A stretch of DNA of 64,000 nucleotides from Ignelater luminosus. Lineage: Eukaryota > Arthropoda > Insecta > Coleoptera > Elateridae. This document shows positions 33,700 to 47,684 of the stretch, in pieces. The DNA lies in the NCBI GenBank assembly GCA_011009095.1, contig VTPC01008549.1, forward strand, positions 57,091 through 121,090, written 5' to 3'. A program made the translations under genes and the position numbers. The notes under the pieces were generated by a model that was not told the DNA's origin, searched no databases, and was given only the letters and a program-made list of their open reading frames with translations. Position 1 is the stretch's first letter, and each line of letters starts with the position of its first letter.

Positions 33700-36600
33700 G
33701 CTCTACGCACTTTAGCTCAATGTAGTTGAATGAATTTTGCTCTGCGTGGTAACCTTTAGTTCATCATTCCAACAAGGTGTTTTAGAATGCTTACTCCAGT
33801 TGCATCAATATCTTTCCTCACTTCAGATAGAAGCAGGTATTTTTAGTACAATATCTGCTTTGTGTAATAGCTGTTTTCCTGGAGAAGGAATTTCAGTGTG
33901 TCTACAAGGTCAAAGATGTTTTGACTTTATATTAGAAAGTAGTCACTATTATACAAGTCAGGTAGAAATACACCTATCGAGACTATGCCGAAGCGTCGAA
34001 GAGCACAGGATTAAATTCCCCTTTTCAGCAACAAAATAGGCATTCATTCAAACCCTACAAGGTACTGCTATGAAAATTGAAATACTCTACAAGAATGTAA
34101 ACTCTGTGGTAACTGTTCGATTACGTCTAAAATTCCTTTGGTAAGTAAAGAGAGCAAACTGATATTACTGTCTGCAAGTTCATGTTTAGACTGAGGAGTA
34201 AAAGGCCCAAATTTTGGTGTATCAATTACAGAGGTGAATGTTATAACTTCAACGTCTTATCTAGCTGTACTTGAGATGTTTCTGACAGGGTATTGAAAGG
34301 AATATTGAGTGTTTGGTTATTGCGTTAGTTGTGGCTTGGGATCGGTCCCAACAGGTGTATCATTATCATGAAGATTACTACTATTGCTCCACAAAGTGAT
34401 TTCTTTAGTATTCTATTGTTTGATAGGAATTTAGCAAGCGTGTCTGATATTACCTTTTGTAATTGCCCAAAAGATGCGTCTATATTCCTTCTCTTCCCAG
34501 ATGGGAAAAAAGTAATAGCATATAATATCTAAATTACAGAAGGTACCTCTGAAGGTCTTTCTCTCTCTAATCATCATTGCAATAAAAAGATTTTTGAACA
34601 AACTCATAATAGATTTCTCAAATAGAGAAGAACTAAAGCCCAATTGCAACCAAAAAGAGCCAGGTTCAAAACTCACTAATATAGCTCCAGTCATTCATTC
34701 CCTGGGCACTGCATGTGTACTTGCAACTCATCTCTGGGTTAGAAGAGAAGGAAGGACAAGGCATAGAGAAGAAAGAACGTCGAAAAGAGCAGAAAAGGAA
34801 AAATGTGAGCTTGAGAAAGGCAGAGGCTCTTGACCCTATCTACTTTTATTATTGTCTGATTTATTATATTTTTGGTACTTCAATTTAGATTATTGTCAGA
34901 TCAGAGATACCATGTCGCTGTGCTTGATAGAGAAACCTGGCCTCAGTAGACGGTTTTTTCATTGTTGAGGAAAATAATTTTTTTGGTTTGAATACATTCT
35001 AACTGTAAGGTACAAAGCTTTCAATTGACGATAAAATTTTTCTGTTAAATCATAAATTTAATTAACTTAAGTTTCGTGTGTATTAACAAATTAGCAAAGA
35101 ATATCAAAATCTTACTACGCCTATGAGACTTTAGTTACTATGTTCAGAACAATTCACATGTTTCTGTTTTTTTTTCTAATAGATGCTTTATTTACAAACA
35201 ATTAGTACGCAGCATCTTTCTGTAAAATTAAAAGCGGTTGATTGTGAATTTCATTAGTAAAACTGCCTCAACGGCAAGGTTTGTTTGAGGTATTTGGTGA
35301 GGATTTCGAATAAATGATTACGTCTCGAAAAAAGTTCTTGTATTCGAAACATTTCTCTATAAAAGTAATTAAATATTTACCCATTTTGTTATTAATAGCC
35401 ACAATAAAACGACAAGTTTAAAGAAATTTCTTATCATCTGTACATATATGAAATTTATGAAGCATCTAAATATTTAAGATATACCGTTCTAAACCCCTCG
35501 CTACAGAAGAAAATATTTGCATAGGTTCATACAGAATCTCGTATTCCCTTCAATATACACTTGACTGCGCAGGAGCTGAAATTCCACAATACCTCTTTGT
35601 TATTTTTAGAGCCTGGGGTAATTCAATTTTAATTTTTTACTAATCCATTCACAAGGCACCGTCACTTTCAATTAAAACGAATCAAGGTAATCTCTGAGCT
35701 CGTTGCTTTTACCTTCAAAAATTTTTCATATGCCTAAAATGGATTTTCATTTCGAGTATCATAACCATAAAGAATGTCGAGAGCGTCATAATCGATGTCA
35801 CACTTTATTTTTAATTAAAAACAAGCAAAAACAACAAAGGGACGTCAATTAAATTGAAGTAGTAATAATTATTAACGCCTGATTTGTCACGATTTTTGAC
35901 ATTCAAACAATGAATGAAAAATCTTCAGGTTATTAAGAATCATTATGTAATAATTGTCGTTTATCACTTTGATTGTTTTTGTTCTCAAAGTTCAATTTTA
36001 TCCCTGGATGGTTTCAAACGAAATTATTTTTTTTCCGTTTGGATATCCAGTTTGATTGAAAGTAAGAGTAAAACTCCTGTTCACGTTGCATGCAGGTAAT
36101 GTTAGACAGAAATACAAAATCGATAGGTCGAAAATCGGAAGTAGATAGGAAACGACCTAGAAAAACACTTAGCTAAAGTAATTTGCGTAAATAGATCTAT
36201 TTATATTACTCTGAATGTAATTTCCTAAGCCTATTTAGAGTTTTTTCGTATTTACATTTCTTCTTTTTTCTCCCGTTAAATGAAAAATGTAATTTTGTAA
36301 ATTACAAAAAAGAACCAATAAAATGCTTTTTGACTTTTGTATTCTCGTTTAACATTTTTGATTGATCACAGCTGAGGGTTTATACGAAGTACTATTACCA
36401 TGCAAAGGGTTTCCCTAAAGCTAAATGTAACTTTGTTTTTGGTATTTTTATTTATTTAAATTAAAAAAGTTCATTCGGCCATAGATAATAAGCCGTGTTT
36501 GTTTATATAAAGTTTTATATAGTTAATAAAAACAAAAATATTACATGGGCACACAAACGTTATAAAATAAAAACCAGCAACTTTATGGAATATTATAATT

Positions 36601-37300
36601 CAGTGAAGCCTCAAAAAAATATTAAATTAAAAATGTTAGTTTTCTATGATAATATTTTTAAAAATATTTTTATTTTGCTCAATTTGTAGTTACGTTCTTA
36701 TTAGTTAGTGTTTTATATATAGACTTCCTCAGGGTGTTGGCAGTTATATTTAGAAAAATGATCGAGCTTAGTTCCAGCACTTACAAGAGATACAGCACCT
36801 TCTTAAATTGGTTTCCCCCAGAGGTCAAATCCCACTCAGCTGAAACAAAATTGATTATTAATGTTTTCTGAAGATTAACCTACTGGAAAAGTCATTCCTC
36901 CAGGGGGTCTGTAGAAGTCTATTTACACGCAGGTAATGGAGGTAACAACATACTTTCTTAATATATGGGTAATTTAACAAAAATTAATTTCACTCTTCAA
37001 ATCAATCAGGTTTCTCATTAGATTGCAATCTGTCATATCCCTATTAAAAGTAAATTTTACATTTAGTAACAAACCTTAAGTATAGTAGACAGAATTCCTA
37101 ATATAATTTATTTAATTCTGTTAGCCGATTTGCATTCAGACGAAATTCATTCTATACCCGAGTTTGTGGAATACAGGTACGTGGATATTGGAGAGAGACC
37201 TGCAATTAACTCCATAGTAACAAGATCAGTTTTGGATGGATTGAGGCCTATTGTTATCTCCTGATTATTCGTACAACACCAGCATTCCAAAACCCACGTA
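33700..37300. other. No recognised gene
   Basis: AT-rich sequence. Short ORFs at 33737-34039, 34329-34532, 34594-34833 and 35914-36099 show no family motif. The start of the endonuclease of the following element may reach into 37120-37300, but I could not establish it. Confidence 0.45.
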
Positions 37301-37305
37301 CTGCT

Positions 37306-38225
37306 ATGGTGACCCGCCACTGGCATCTAGACAATGAATGTCGCTCATTCAGAAATTGGGGCTTAACGAAAGAAGAGTACTATGATTTTATCAAAAAAGT
37401 AAAAATTTCGGACTCCTCTAATAACATCGTAAGAAACCAAATCGATTTCATAACAATTAGCGAACGTTATAAAAATTTTGTTAAAACAGTTAAAACTTTT
37501 TCTAGAACAGACGTCCTCTCTAATCACAGTCTGTTAGGTGGCAACTTAAAACTAAAGCTCAAATGAATTAAGCAACGGCAATAGGACATAAGTTACATTC
37601 TAAACAACAGTCGAGTAATATCAAATAATTTATAGAGAAGCTTAAGGGACGTCAAACACTAAGAAAACATGAGGATCATTGAAAGCAAATCAAATTTGTT
37701 ATAAGCAAGGAAAAAGCAGCAGTGAAAAAGAGAAAAATACGAGTTTCAAAAGAAGCATACTTTAAAAATAAATGTTTGAAAATCAAAGAGTTACAGAAAA
37801 AATGCGATGTACAAAATATAAAGAAACTAAGGGGTCAATATAACAAATACGAAAATAACATCGTTAACAGAGACAGCAACCTAATCATCATAGACATCAA
37901 TAAAATGGACAGGTGGAAAGAATGTCGACCTGTTAACCTTTGTAGCAATTAAAAAAAGCAAACGTAGCAAATATCAAAGCCCCACTCAAAAACGCATCCA
38001 AAAAATAGAAAAACAACTTAGTAACACACAATTTAGATTCAGCAACTATTTCTGAGCTAGAGAAACGTTGTCCAAGTCATGTACAGACGTATAGAGATGT
38101 CGGACATCCAGTATATTTGTGTTTTATTGGTTTTGAAAAGGCTTTTGACCAGCGAAACATTTTAAAGTAATTACAGTTTTCTAACAAGTGGACATAGGCG
38201 AGAAGAATCTTGTTACGAAAACAAC
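37306..38225 (+). pseudogene. Non-LTR retrotransposon: endonuclease end, linker and start of RT
   Basis: Three consecutive blocks on one strand. RNQIDFITISERYKNF and KTFSRTDVLSNHSLLGG (37430-37566) match the IDYI-VN-R and ADI-SDHN end of the exonuclease-endonuclease-phosphatase domain; the catalytic SDH is changed to SNH. AYFKNKCLKIKELQKKCDVQ and NLIIIDINKMDRWKE (37750-37925) match the linker that precedes the RT in the CFDP2-like/endonuclease-reverse-transcriptase group. YRDVGHPVYLCFIGFEKAFD (about 38090-38150) is the first RT block. Stops occur between blocks. The same element seems to resume near 40.05 kb. Confidence 0.65.
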
Positions 38226-40050
38226 TGGAACTAGTGACCCATAGATAATACAAACACATATAAATTTGATATGCCACCTGTAATGCTAGTTTTTATACGG
38301 TTGAAGACGGGTTGTGAGCTAAGAGAGCTTAGAGCAAGCGATAAACGATGATAATAATGCGGTAACCTTAGGGGTTTCGATATTGAGAGGGCGCCAGCTA
38401 TAGTAAAACGTCGGTGACCTAGTTTCGAATAGAAGACCTCATAGCTGATCTTCGTGTATAGGTCAATAGGCGAGATGTTAGCCAGGGTCGAACCACAGAT
38501 TCGACTAATACACAGATAAACAAAATGGAGATTATACTGCCCTCTAGTTAGATACTTACTTACACAAGATAATCTCAAAATAATGAATCTGCATGAGAGC
38601 GTTGGCGTCAGTGGAATCCAGGTCAGCTGTTCCTGTAAGGTTTTAACGAGTATGCTCATAACTCAATAAAAGATCAAAAATAATTAACACATATTGACAT
38701 ACTGTAAAGAAGTGATTGTACAAGAAACAGGATACAACAGTTCGGTTACAATATTGAAAAAGAAATTCATACACCTAAATAAACAATAATGAACAGCGAA
38801 ACAACAGTACAAAAATATAGACAGGTAAACAATAAATGCGATCAGGTGAAACTTATCAACATACACGGTCCAGCAAACCAGTACAAAACAAGAATCACTG
38901 GAACAATGAAGGCAAGGTACATATACATATTATGAACCGACCGTAAATATTAAATTAAGATTCCTTGATTCTTTATGAAAGAAGTATAGAAATAATAACG
39001 ATGTTTTTATATCCGTCACCTGCAGGTATTATTCCAATTAACCGTGGTTTTCCATAAAAGAATATAAATAAATAATTCGGTGAAGAAAGTAGCTTGATGA
39101 ACTGTAACGTTACGTTAACAATATTTATCATAAGTGAACGATAAAGGTACACACTATGCATAAAAGGATGCAAACAAATAAAGATAGCAAAGTTCCAAAT
39201 AAAATAATTAAGTTATGATTCAATGAACCAAATATTTCTATCACTAAATGGTTTTAAGCAATCTTTCGCTAGTGTGAAGCGGCGCGTGAGTAACCTTTTT
39301 ACAACGGGGTTACTCTTCTCCAAGCCGTTGGTGACGTACGGCAAATGTAGATAGGATTCGCAAGTGATTGCGAAGGTGGGTTGGCAGATTGTGTGTGCCA
39401 GCGATGCTTCTTCATAAGACGTTAAGTAAAATAAAGGTAACATGTATTTATCATCTTAGGAAATATCCTTTAGAGAGCGGAACAAGCTGTTAGCACAAAG
39501 TTTACAAACTTCATGGCACTTTTAAACAAGTTTTAATTCGCAGATAGTACTTAAATATTTATAGGTAAAGGACGTCTGCCTGATACGTTAGTTAATACGG
39601 TAATATCAAGTGATTTATCACACATCTAATCCGAGTACGACTGTGCGAATCTTGTAGGCAGTTCGAAACACAAGAGAAGTTCAGGTATGATGAGATATAT
39701 GACCTATAAATATTGATACATCTGGTAACTTCCGGGGATTATCAGTAGATCAAAGAACGAAGACAGAATTAAATCGCGCACTTTGCACTCAGGTACAATT
39801 AACCGTAGCAGAAATTATTTATGACTTGGTACTGCGTCAAAAACTTCTAAGTCTAAATATTCCACAGAAGAGTAACACGATATGCACGTGTGGTGCTTAC
39901 GGAGGAGGCAGAAAGATTCCTCGGGTTTTCAAGCGAGAAATGGCACTTCTAACCTCCCAACAGATAATTGGCTGTTTAACATATCGGATGTTTAGACAAA
40001 CCACTCACGTAGTGTAAGCAGGGTGTGAAGTAGTGAGAACTTGAAATTTG
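38226..40050. other. Unidentified ~1.8-kb insert inside a non-LTR element
   Basis: RT coding traces stop near 38.22 kb and resume near 40.05 kb, whereas in an intact element these parts would be a few hundred bases apart. The insert has no protein motif I know. It holds some moderately GC-rich patches (38280-38480, 39280-39380). I could not find matching TIRs, LTRs or a target duplication, so its edges are approximate. Confidence 0.4.
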
Positions 40051-40350
40051 CATTAGAGAATTATAGGAAAAATAAATCTCGTCTATGGCTGTCAAGTTGA
40101 CAGATTTATAGTTTTAAGGGTAATAAAACCAAACGATAAGAGTGTAGATTTCTGTGAATTACAGGAATGAAACCAGAAAAATAATAAGTACAAGAAGGTG
40201 TAAATTGTGGCTATAAATTCAATAGCGTTAACATTAATAATTTAAGATACGTGGATGACACAGTATTGATTGCAAGCAGTTACAAAGAACTTCAACGGCT
40301 AATTAATACAGTTACCGAAGTTTATAATAAATGGGTATGATTTAACAGAT
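40050..40350 (+). pseudogene. Non-LTR reverse transcriptase, active-site fragment
   Basis: INNLRYVDDTVLIASSYKEL (about 40232-40290) is the YADD catalytic block with Ala changed to Val, followed by a LINTVTEVYNKW helix. Upstream, IIGKINLVYG (from about 40055) fits the segment that follows FEKAFD in the same group. Direction and class match 37306-38225, so I read it as the continuation of that copy. Confidence 0.6.
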
Positions 40351-41755
40351 CTTTCGCATCCCTTTTCCGAGCTGCACCGACAAAATTATTATAGCCAACA
40401 GCAGGGCACAAGAAAAAGAAAAAGAAATCGAATAAAACAGAAAGGAGAAAAGAAGAGAATTGTGTCAAAACCCATTAGTCTCGACAATTTAAATTTACTT
40501 TGTAAAATGAATTTGATAGATTATCAATCTCACGCTTCCGCTTGTATATTTATTAGGATCGCTTGACAAAATTTGTTAATTTGCAAGGATTTTAACTAAA
40601 TGTGCGGAAGATATTGCTTACCAATTTGTAGCTATTTTACCAGTTTTGAGGTCCCCATGGTTTTAGCACCCAACAATCGACGCGAATTTTGCAATAGGGT
40701 TGTTGAGAAATCAAAAAATGTATGGCTTAAACTAAAGTTGGTTGAATGTCGAACGCGCTAACCAAGACGTGGTAAATACGTTAACTGTCTGGACGCAAGA
40801 GAATGAAACAAAGCAATCGAGCCAGGGTCTAAGTTTTATACAATCTATGAATACTATTTACATTTTGGAATAAAAAGATCTTTATGTGAGGCTAGCAGAT
40901 CTATAAAAGATTAAATTCATTTATACTAATATGTGTAAAACGAGATACCACAATCCCCTCAACCAGCAACGAGTAAAAATGTGCAGCTAGAAACTGATAG
41001 GGCTATGACCAAGAAACCTTACCGGTATGCCAAATTCTATCAAACGAATAGCAACCCAAGTTCAGTATTTGTTTGAGTTTCAAGAAAAACAACTACTTAG
41101 GTGCTGAAGCATACGGAAACAAACATTGACAATAAATAATTTATTGATTTAATTCAAACTCAAAGAGTTTTAACCTCAATTATTCCATTGTTCATGAAAA
41201 TACCACTTTTGAAGAATGTTTGCAATATTTGTAGTAGAAAAAGAAATATAACAAGCGCCAGGAAAGATGTCTATGCTGAATTAGAGGTACAGATAGAGCA
41301 AATGAAGATGTTTTCAGATGAGGCTTATCCAAAACCTAACTTTGGATTAACTGTAAAAATGTCTGTCAGTAGCTAGAAGCTACAAAAAATGGATTTTAGT
41401 GCTTAGATTTTTTAGTCGTTCAGAACTTAGTTCATGTTCTGCTGCATTGTAACAGTTAATAAACTCCTTAAAGCAAAGGAAAGTTCTCTTAGATCCGGAG
41501 CTACAGCTTATACCAGACATGGAAGAGGTTCTAAAGAACGTTATTGTAAAACTAAATGTCAATCAATCAAATGTGCCTATCAAAAAAATAATGTCAATTC
41601 CCAATAGCCTAACAGGCACAATTAAATAAAAAAAAAACAGACACTCAAATAGTTATTTATGCAACAAGTGAGTAAAGTGTTATGCCAAAGGCGTCTAGGC
41701 AGTACATATAACACGCTGGCCTATAAAGAAATTACAAGTGCAGTAAAGTGTTGCA
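40351..41755. other. No recognised gene
   Basis: AT-rich sequence. The ORF at 41188-41376 shows no motif I recognise. Confidence 0.4.
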
Positions 41756-42600
41756 TAGTAGTGCATCATCGCTCTTTATAATTGCTGCTACTGAGAACGA
41801 GTTTTTAAGATTACGAAAATGAAAAGAAAGTCGACAGCATATATACATATGGCTTTAACTCTAAGCTGTTGGTAAAAGTACCTCCATACTTCATAACCCT
41901 ATTAAAACATGTAGTCAACAAATGTTTCTAAGAAGAAATCTTTCTAACAGAGCCCAATATAGCCAAGAGTAATATAAACAATGCCAGTAACTACAGACCT
42001 ATGTCTGTTTTTTGACATTTTCGAAAATCTTTGAGTAGGAAAAATCAAATCAAAGTCTTATAATAGAAGTTTCCGATAAAAATGAAAATGCCAAGACCAA
42101 ACCTTTTGATTTGATTGATTAGACAAGCTAGAATTATATCGAGTTAAAGGTACAATACACAAAATTTTTGATTTATATCTAACAGTTAGAGATCAAAAAG
42201 TATGGTTAAAAATAAGTTTTCTACATTGAAGAAGATGAATGGCTGATCTCCGAAAGGGTCTATTTTATTTATCTACATAATTTACCAAATATATTAAAGC
42301 AACATTTATGTGTTTGCAACTCTTTTACTGCGAAGAATATATCTAAACAGCAGTTACAGGTACAACTATTGAATCTGGTGACAATTATGCATTAAAGCAC
42401 TTACGAACACTATAAGCAAAAGGGATAATCGTTCTAGTTAGAATGATTGTCACGATCGAGTACAACCTTTCTGAATGGGTGTAGGTTAAAACCACTGGAG
42501 ATCTGAATAGGTTTAGAAAATGTAGAATTAACCCCAGAAAGGCAAAAAACTTTAAAACCAATCCGTTGAATTGGAGAAGAGTTTTGGCTTATCCGACTAA
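41756..42600 (+). pseudogene. Second non-LTR reverse transcriptase remnant
   Basis: ENEFLRLRK (about 41795), LLVKVPPYFITLLKHVVNKC (about 41870-41930), TEPNIAK and NNASNYRPMSVF (about 41950-42015) match the start of Jockey/CR1-type RT domains (LLK, P--LI--LL--I-N, NYRPISLL). Further on, PKGSILF and NLPNILKQHLCVCNSF (42250-42325) and a SEWV segment (about 42470) correspond to the GVPQGSIL, INDLP and later blocks, but the YADD motif itself is destroyed. Different from the element at 37.3 kb. Confidence 0.55.
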
Positions 42601-45600
42601 AACCTTTCGACCAGGAGGTAATTAGAATTTAAAAAAAGAGAGATAGAAACTAATTTGGGTTGTTTATTAAGAACTTTTATTACATCTGCATTCGTGGTCG
42701 TGGTCCGCCAATACATTCCAGTACAATTTTTTTAAATATCTATAGACTAAAACAATAGATATTTGGACATGTTTGAAATACTTAAAAATGTTTTTTTAAT
42801 TAGAAGGAGAAGTAACCTTAGAGGAAACGTTTTGTCATACAGTAAGTAGTTTTGGTTTACATGACGATAACCCTTTAGACTGGAATGTAATAAATCCATA
42901 GTTATAATCTTCTCAAAAGATATAAGAAATTTTTGGATGTGAGGCAATTTCAAATTACTTGATGGGAGCCTTTTGGCCCAAGAAGTAAGAGCAGCTCTGG
43001 TTTGAAACTTCGGGCGGAAGACGCGTTATTTTGACTTCTTAAGCTGAAAAATTTAGACTTCAAAAGTGTTTTAGTCCATGTGACTACTACGTACTTGAAC
43101 TAGAGGTAGAGAAAGAAAATTTGATAGTTACATGGCTATTCTACAATTAGAAGACTGAGTTCATTCGAAACATTTTGATTGTTTCGATAAATGTCATTTG
43201 TTTGATTCCAAGAGGTATTATTAGCTACGGAACTATTTAGGCTAAACAAAATTTTTTCTTCTGTCTATGGTTTAATATATCATGAAGCTAATGCGATATC
43301 AAAGTTGTCCAATTTTATTGTATCGAATTTTTACAGTTAGTTCAAATTGCAGTCACTTTCATTGATATATTTTTGAGTCTTACCTTATTTCGGCACACTG
43401 CCATTCATACATTCTGTGCTACATTTTAGTCACATTGAAGGTGAAATAAACGAAAGCCCAAAAAAAGGAAAAAAATGTAATAAATGTTATACAGGATATA
43501 ACGATATCGTAACCCTTTTTAAAATTCAATATTCGAATTTGATTCTGTAAAGCATAGCACTTTTAATAGATAACCATTTCATTTAAATTCTGTTGATAAA
43601 AACTGTTTAAAACTTAAGATATCATTTGTTGGAATAATGTTACAATAAATTCTAATTTAATCTCTTTCAGCTCATTACATATTTACACAAACTCACAAAT
43701 AGTTAGTTGAAGCTGAAAATAAATCACTAAACTCCAACTTATTTTATCGTTTATTGATTCACATTTCTTTGTAACTTGGTATTATCTAAATTGGAAAGAA
43801 GTGTAGTTGTGAAAGTTATAAAATCTGATATAGTAAGTTTTGTTATTTATTAAAAAGTAAAAGTTGAGTTAATTGAATTTTTTCACAAAGAATTTTCCAT
43901 ATTTTTAAAGTTATTGCTTTTAGAAAAATAAAAGAAAACCTAAAAGCTTTTGCTTATTGAGTTGTAAATCTTGCTCAATGTAATTTTTCTGTATGGTTGC
44001 TCTTATATGTTGTTTGTTTTTAACATTACTCATATAATGCTTTACACAAGAATCTTTTATGATTTGCTTATATTGTTCAAAGAGTAAGAAAGTAAAATTT
44101 ATTTATCATATATATCACAGAAGAATGTGGTAACCTATGAGCTATGAGTAATAAAAATAAACAGTTTATTGCAGAAACTTTTAGACCCTTTTACTTGAGA
44201 TAAAGTTGGTTGGAGAACATAAATGTTATTTTCTAACAAACGTATTTCTCTACGATAATTCCATCTTATTATCAAATAAAACTTCCTTAGTCAAACATTT
44301 GGTTTTGTTTTGCTGTAATGTCAGCAATTTAGCACATCAACAATAGCATGAAGTGTGTTCGATCTCTATAGTGACCCAAATAGTGTCAGCTGTTTTTAAA
44401 ATTAACTTAACTAGTGTCTTCTTACTTGAGAAAAGCAGGAAATTTTGAAACGTATTGATCAACATGGCAGGTTTGGGACAAATCAGATCTCTGAAAACTC
44501 TGTACAACCACATGCCAAAATATGATAAAAGATACTGAACACTACTCAGCCTTCATACAGCTTTTTAATTTTTTAGACAAAATTCAATAGAATTAATTTA
44601 AGCGCATATTGGAAACATAAAAAAAATCAAAAAATCAAAACAATATTGAGTACCACTGTCTTCCCTAGAAGACATAACATATACGATCAGAAACAGAATT
44701 TCAAATATTCAAATAAATTTCGACAAATTATAGTTAAGAAATAAGAACTTTTTATTTTAAGAATCAACACTGACATAAGACTAATAAAAAATCTTTTAAT
44801 AACAATTGCAAACTGCATTTAGTAAAGTGGAATAAACTCTAATAAAAAAATTTAAAAAGTACAAAAAAAGATCCTAGACAAAAACTGAAACAATAAACAA
44901 AACTTACCAAAAAATTCTTCTACAGCGCTGAACAGATCTGTTCGTGATGTAGAAGCTGAAGAAACTTTTAATTATGAAACAAAATAATTTCAATTTAAAT
45001 CCATCAATTAAATGACTTTAAGATACGGAGATTTCGGAAACAAAAACAGCAACTAAACGTTCAAATTATTTTAATTAAGTTTAAAAAAGAATAAAAAGTT
45101 TTTTTGACTGGTTGATATCAAAAAAATTATCCTAAACAAAATTCCTATTTTTCGTTTTATGTAGATAGTAAAATTATTTCATTGACAAAGTTAAAAATAT
45201 TGACACCAAGTAGTAGATCCTTTCGCTTCGCACCACCAATTAGCGATTCCAAATCCGTGCCTCCCAGAAAATTTGCAGTCTTGATTTAAAGAAACAAGAA
45301 TTTCCCATCAACGGCATCCAAATTCAACCGATTAGCAAACTAAGAAGGAAAAAAAAATTTAACTACACAACCTTTCACAAATGAAAACCTAGTGATGTCA
45401 TCTTTGAAGAAACCGAAAAAGAAATAAATCTTTCCCATTTTAACAAAGTTTACAATTAAACTTAACTTTATTTAGAAAGCATCTCCAATTAAATTTACTA
45501 ATCAAAATTCTAAAATCAAATTCTAATTTTGAAACCCATGAAAGAAGTTAGACTAAACGTTAAAAATAATTATACCTTGTGTCCCGTCTGCTATACTATT

Positions 45601-46769
45601 AAAATTACGGAATTGTTGATCTTAATTTATTTCAAAGAGAATTGAAAGGGATCTCTAAAAGAAATTTAACCAACCTCTCAGTGAAAAGCTAATAAGTAAC
45701 AGACCCTTCTGAATATGAGAAAAAACTAGAAAAAAAAAACATTGGAGGATACACCGTAAGCGCTGACCAACAAACCTCATGTAGCGGTGGCGAAAAGTAA
45801 CCGTTACAACGTAGGTTGGGCAAGCAGATATAAAGCTATACAATCAGTATAATTGAATCAACAGATAAAAGCACTTGTCATTTTAGTCCATGTACTGCTT
45901 GTAAAGTTTAGGCCTTTTTGTCTATAGCAAAACTTGCAAGTGATTCCGACTTTTAATACACTTCTAAGAAATTTAACGATTCTGATGTGTGCAGTTGATA
46001 ATAACAACGCGTCAGAGAAAAATGTGTTTACTGACTTTAAAATACCAAATTACAGATATGTATCGTAAGCAAATGGTTTAGTTTTTCTTGTATTGATATT
46101 GTTTAATCAAAACATCACGAATCATGTTATGTTAAGGTTGTTAACTTTTGTAACATTAATTCGCGGTAATTAATTCAAATCGAGACGCGTGGCGATCTCT
46201 ATTGAGGAATAGGGTTGTAGAGAGTAGCTGTTTTTGCGGGGCAGCAATCTGCGTAATTTAGTTACGGAATAAGTCGCTTTTGCGCGTTGAGAGCAGGGTG
46301 TGGTCGACGCAAAGAGAGCAGTTGATTCGAGAGCTTTGGAGAAGGCAGATATACTCGGCTGTGGGGAAGCCTTGTGAAACGTTTTCTACACAATTTAGCT
46401 GTGGTGGCCCGTGAAGTTTATCGTTTTGTTTTGAAGTATTTTTAAAGTACATCAGCGTAGTGCTGGATTTCCAAGGGCTACCTTTTAAAGCACATTCCTC
46501 GGAAGTAAAGTGATATCCTTTTGTTTCTTCCTTTCGTCGTCGGACGGAACCCAGTAGAATTCGTCGTCATTTTGTCCCTCATTGCTGTCTTGACGTGGCC
46601 AGCCTGCAAGTTTCAAGTAAACCGATACGCAGTTACTCGTGTGAGCAAAGAGTTGGACCGTACAGCTATGCATGGTTAGTGTACACCCACTAATACCGTG
46701 GTGTTTATACCCTTTTGGGTTAAAGAAACAAGTGTATTAAAAATCAGTTTTCCACGGCATTTGTAGCTC
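42601..46769. other. No recognised gene
   Basis: AT-rich sequence. From about 46160 to 46680 the composition is less AT-rich, and two short minus-strand ORFs (46258-46452, 46485-46673) are present without a recognisable motif. This patch could be a piece of an LTR or an untranslated region; I cannot decide. Confidence 0.4.
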
Positions 46770-47243
46770 GTGGCCTGCCTTGTCTGTCGTCTAACGTAAT
46801 CATAGGTCTTTGCAAACCTCTGCAGAACCCTACCAACTGTTGTATGAGACACGCCAAACCTTCTAGCAAGTTTGCGATTTGTTAGTTCTTTATTGGATTA
46901 AGTCACAATTTGAACACATTCATCACGATTTAAATATCGTCTAGCACGTTCCATCACGAACAGGTGTATTGCACGAATGACAGTTATCTTATCTGTTGAT
47001 AAAACAATTAAAAAACAATGCCTACTTTTATTTTAAAAGTGAGGTTTACTTACTTAAAAATGATACCCCTTATGAAAAGCTGCTATGATTTCAAAATTAA
47101 ATAAAGAAGACTTACAAACCTACAAAAGGCGTAATAATTAACAAATTACTATAATTGATATTAATGAATCGGAAAATACATACTTAATAGTTTTCAAAAT
47201 AAAACTAAAAATCAGAGTGGTGCGTTAATTTTGCAGTTGAGTG
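46770..47243 (-). mobile_element. Tc1-like element, 5' fragment
   Basis: Read on the minus strand the end is CACTCAACTGCAAAATTAAC, a common type of Tc1 TIR, with TA outside it (47244-47245). About 290 bp inside, an ATG at 46953 starts MERARRYLNRDECVQIVT. After a stop come TNRKLARRFGVSHTTVGRVL and YDYVRRQTRQAT, the paired-like helix-turn-helix of a Tc1 transposase. The catalytic domain and second TIR are missing. Confidence 0.7.
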
Positions 47244-47245
47244 TA

Positions 47246-47680
47246 TATAAAACAAAGACTAGGTAGACCGAAAGGTTGGGGGTGTTAATTGGGCTTCTAG
47301 CCTAATTCTGTTCTTAGGCGTTTGCGCTGAGAATAGTGGTTTTTGCTAATTTGCATTGGGGTATTTTCCTTTTTTCCCAAATTATCTTCTGACCTCCACT
47401 ACAGTTTGAACCAGGGGAAATAATTGCTTTTCGATTACCACCATGAAGTCTTAGCCACTTAACTACTGGAGTTGTTTATTTATATAGTTTTATAGGCTTT
47501 ATATAAGTTGCTACAAACGGAATGACAGCAGGGTGTTGTTGCTAAAGATATACATTCTCTCTAAGTGTTTGAGTTATCATCCCCTTTTCCTTTTTAGATT
47601 TTTTTCTTTGGAGCGTATTATCCTTGCTTTGTTGTATAAGCATCGTCAGACATATATCTTTTCGTTTTTGTATTATCTAC
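47246..47680 (-). pseudogene. Penelope-like element, downstream fragment
   Basis: Minus-strand traces LYNKARIIRSKEKNLKRK and a following LKHLERMYIF segment (47650-47560) fit the region after the RT of Penelope-like elements (L--RA--IC----NL--E---L---F--N). It is probably the other side of the PLE interrupted by the LTR element at 47685-49700. The protein is broken by stops, and the rest of the interval is not recognisable. Confidence 0.4.
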
Positions 47681-47684
47681 CTAT

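Noticed and set aside
33737-34039. 100-codon plus-strand ORF
   Set aside because: No family motif, no splice or promoter context, and composition like the surroundings.
46160-46680. A possible LTR or promoter in a less AT-rich patch
   Set aside because: No second copy, primer-binding site or terminal TG/CA pair could be established within the window.
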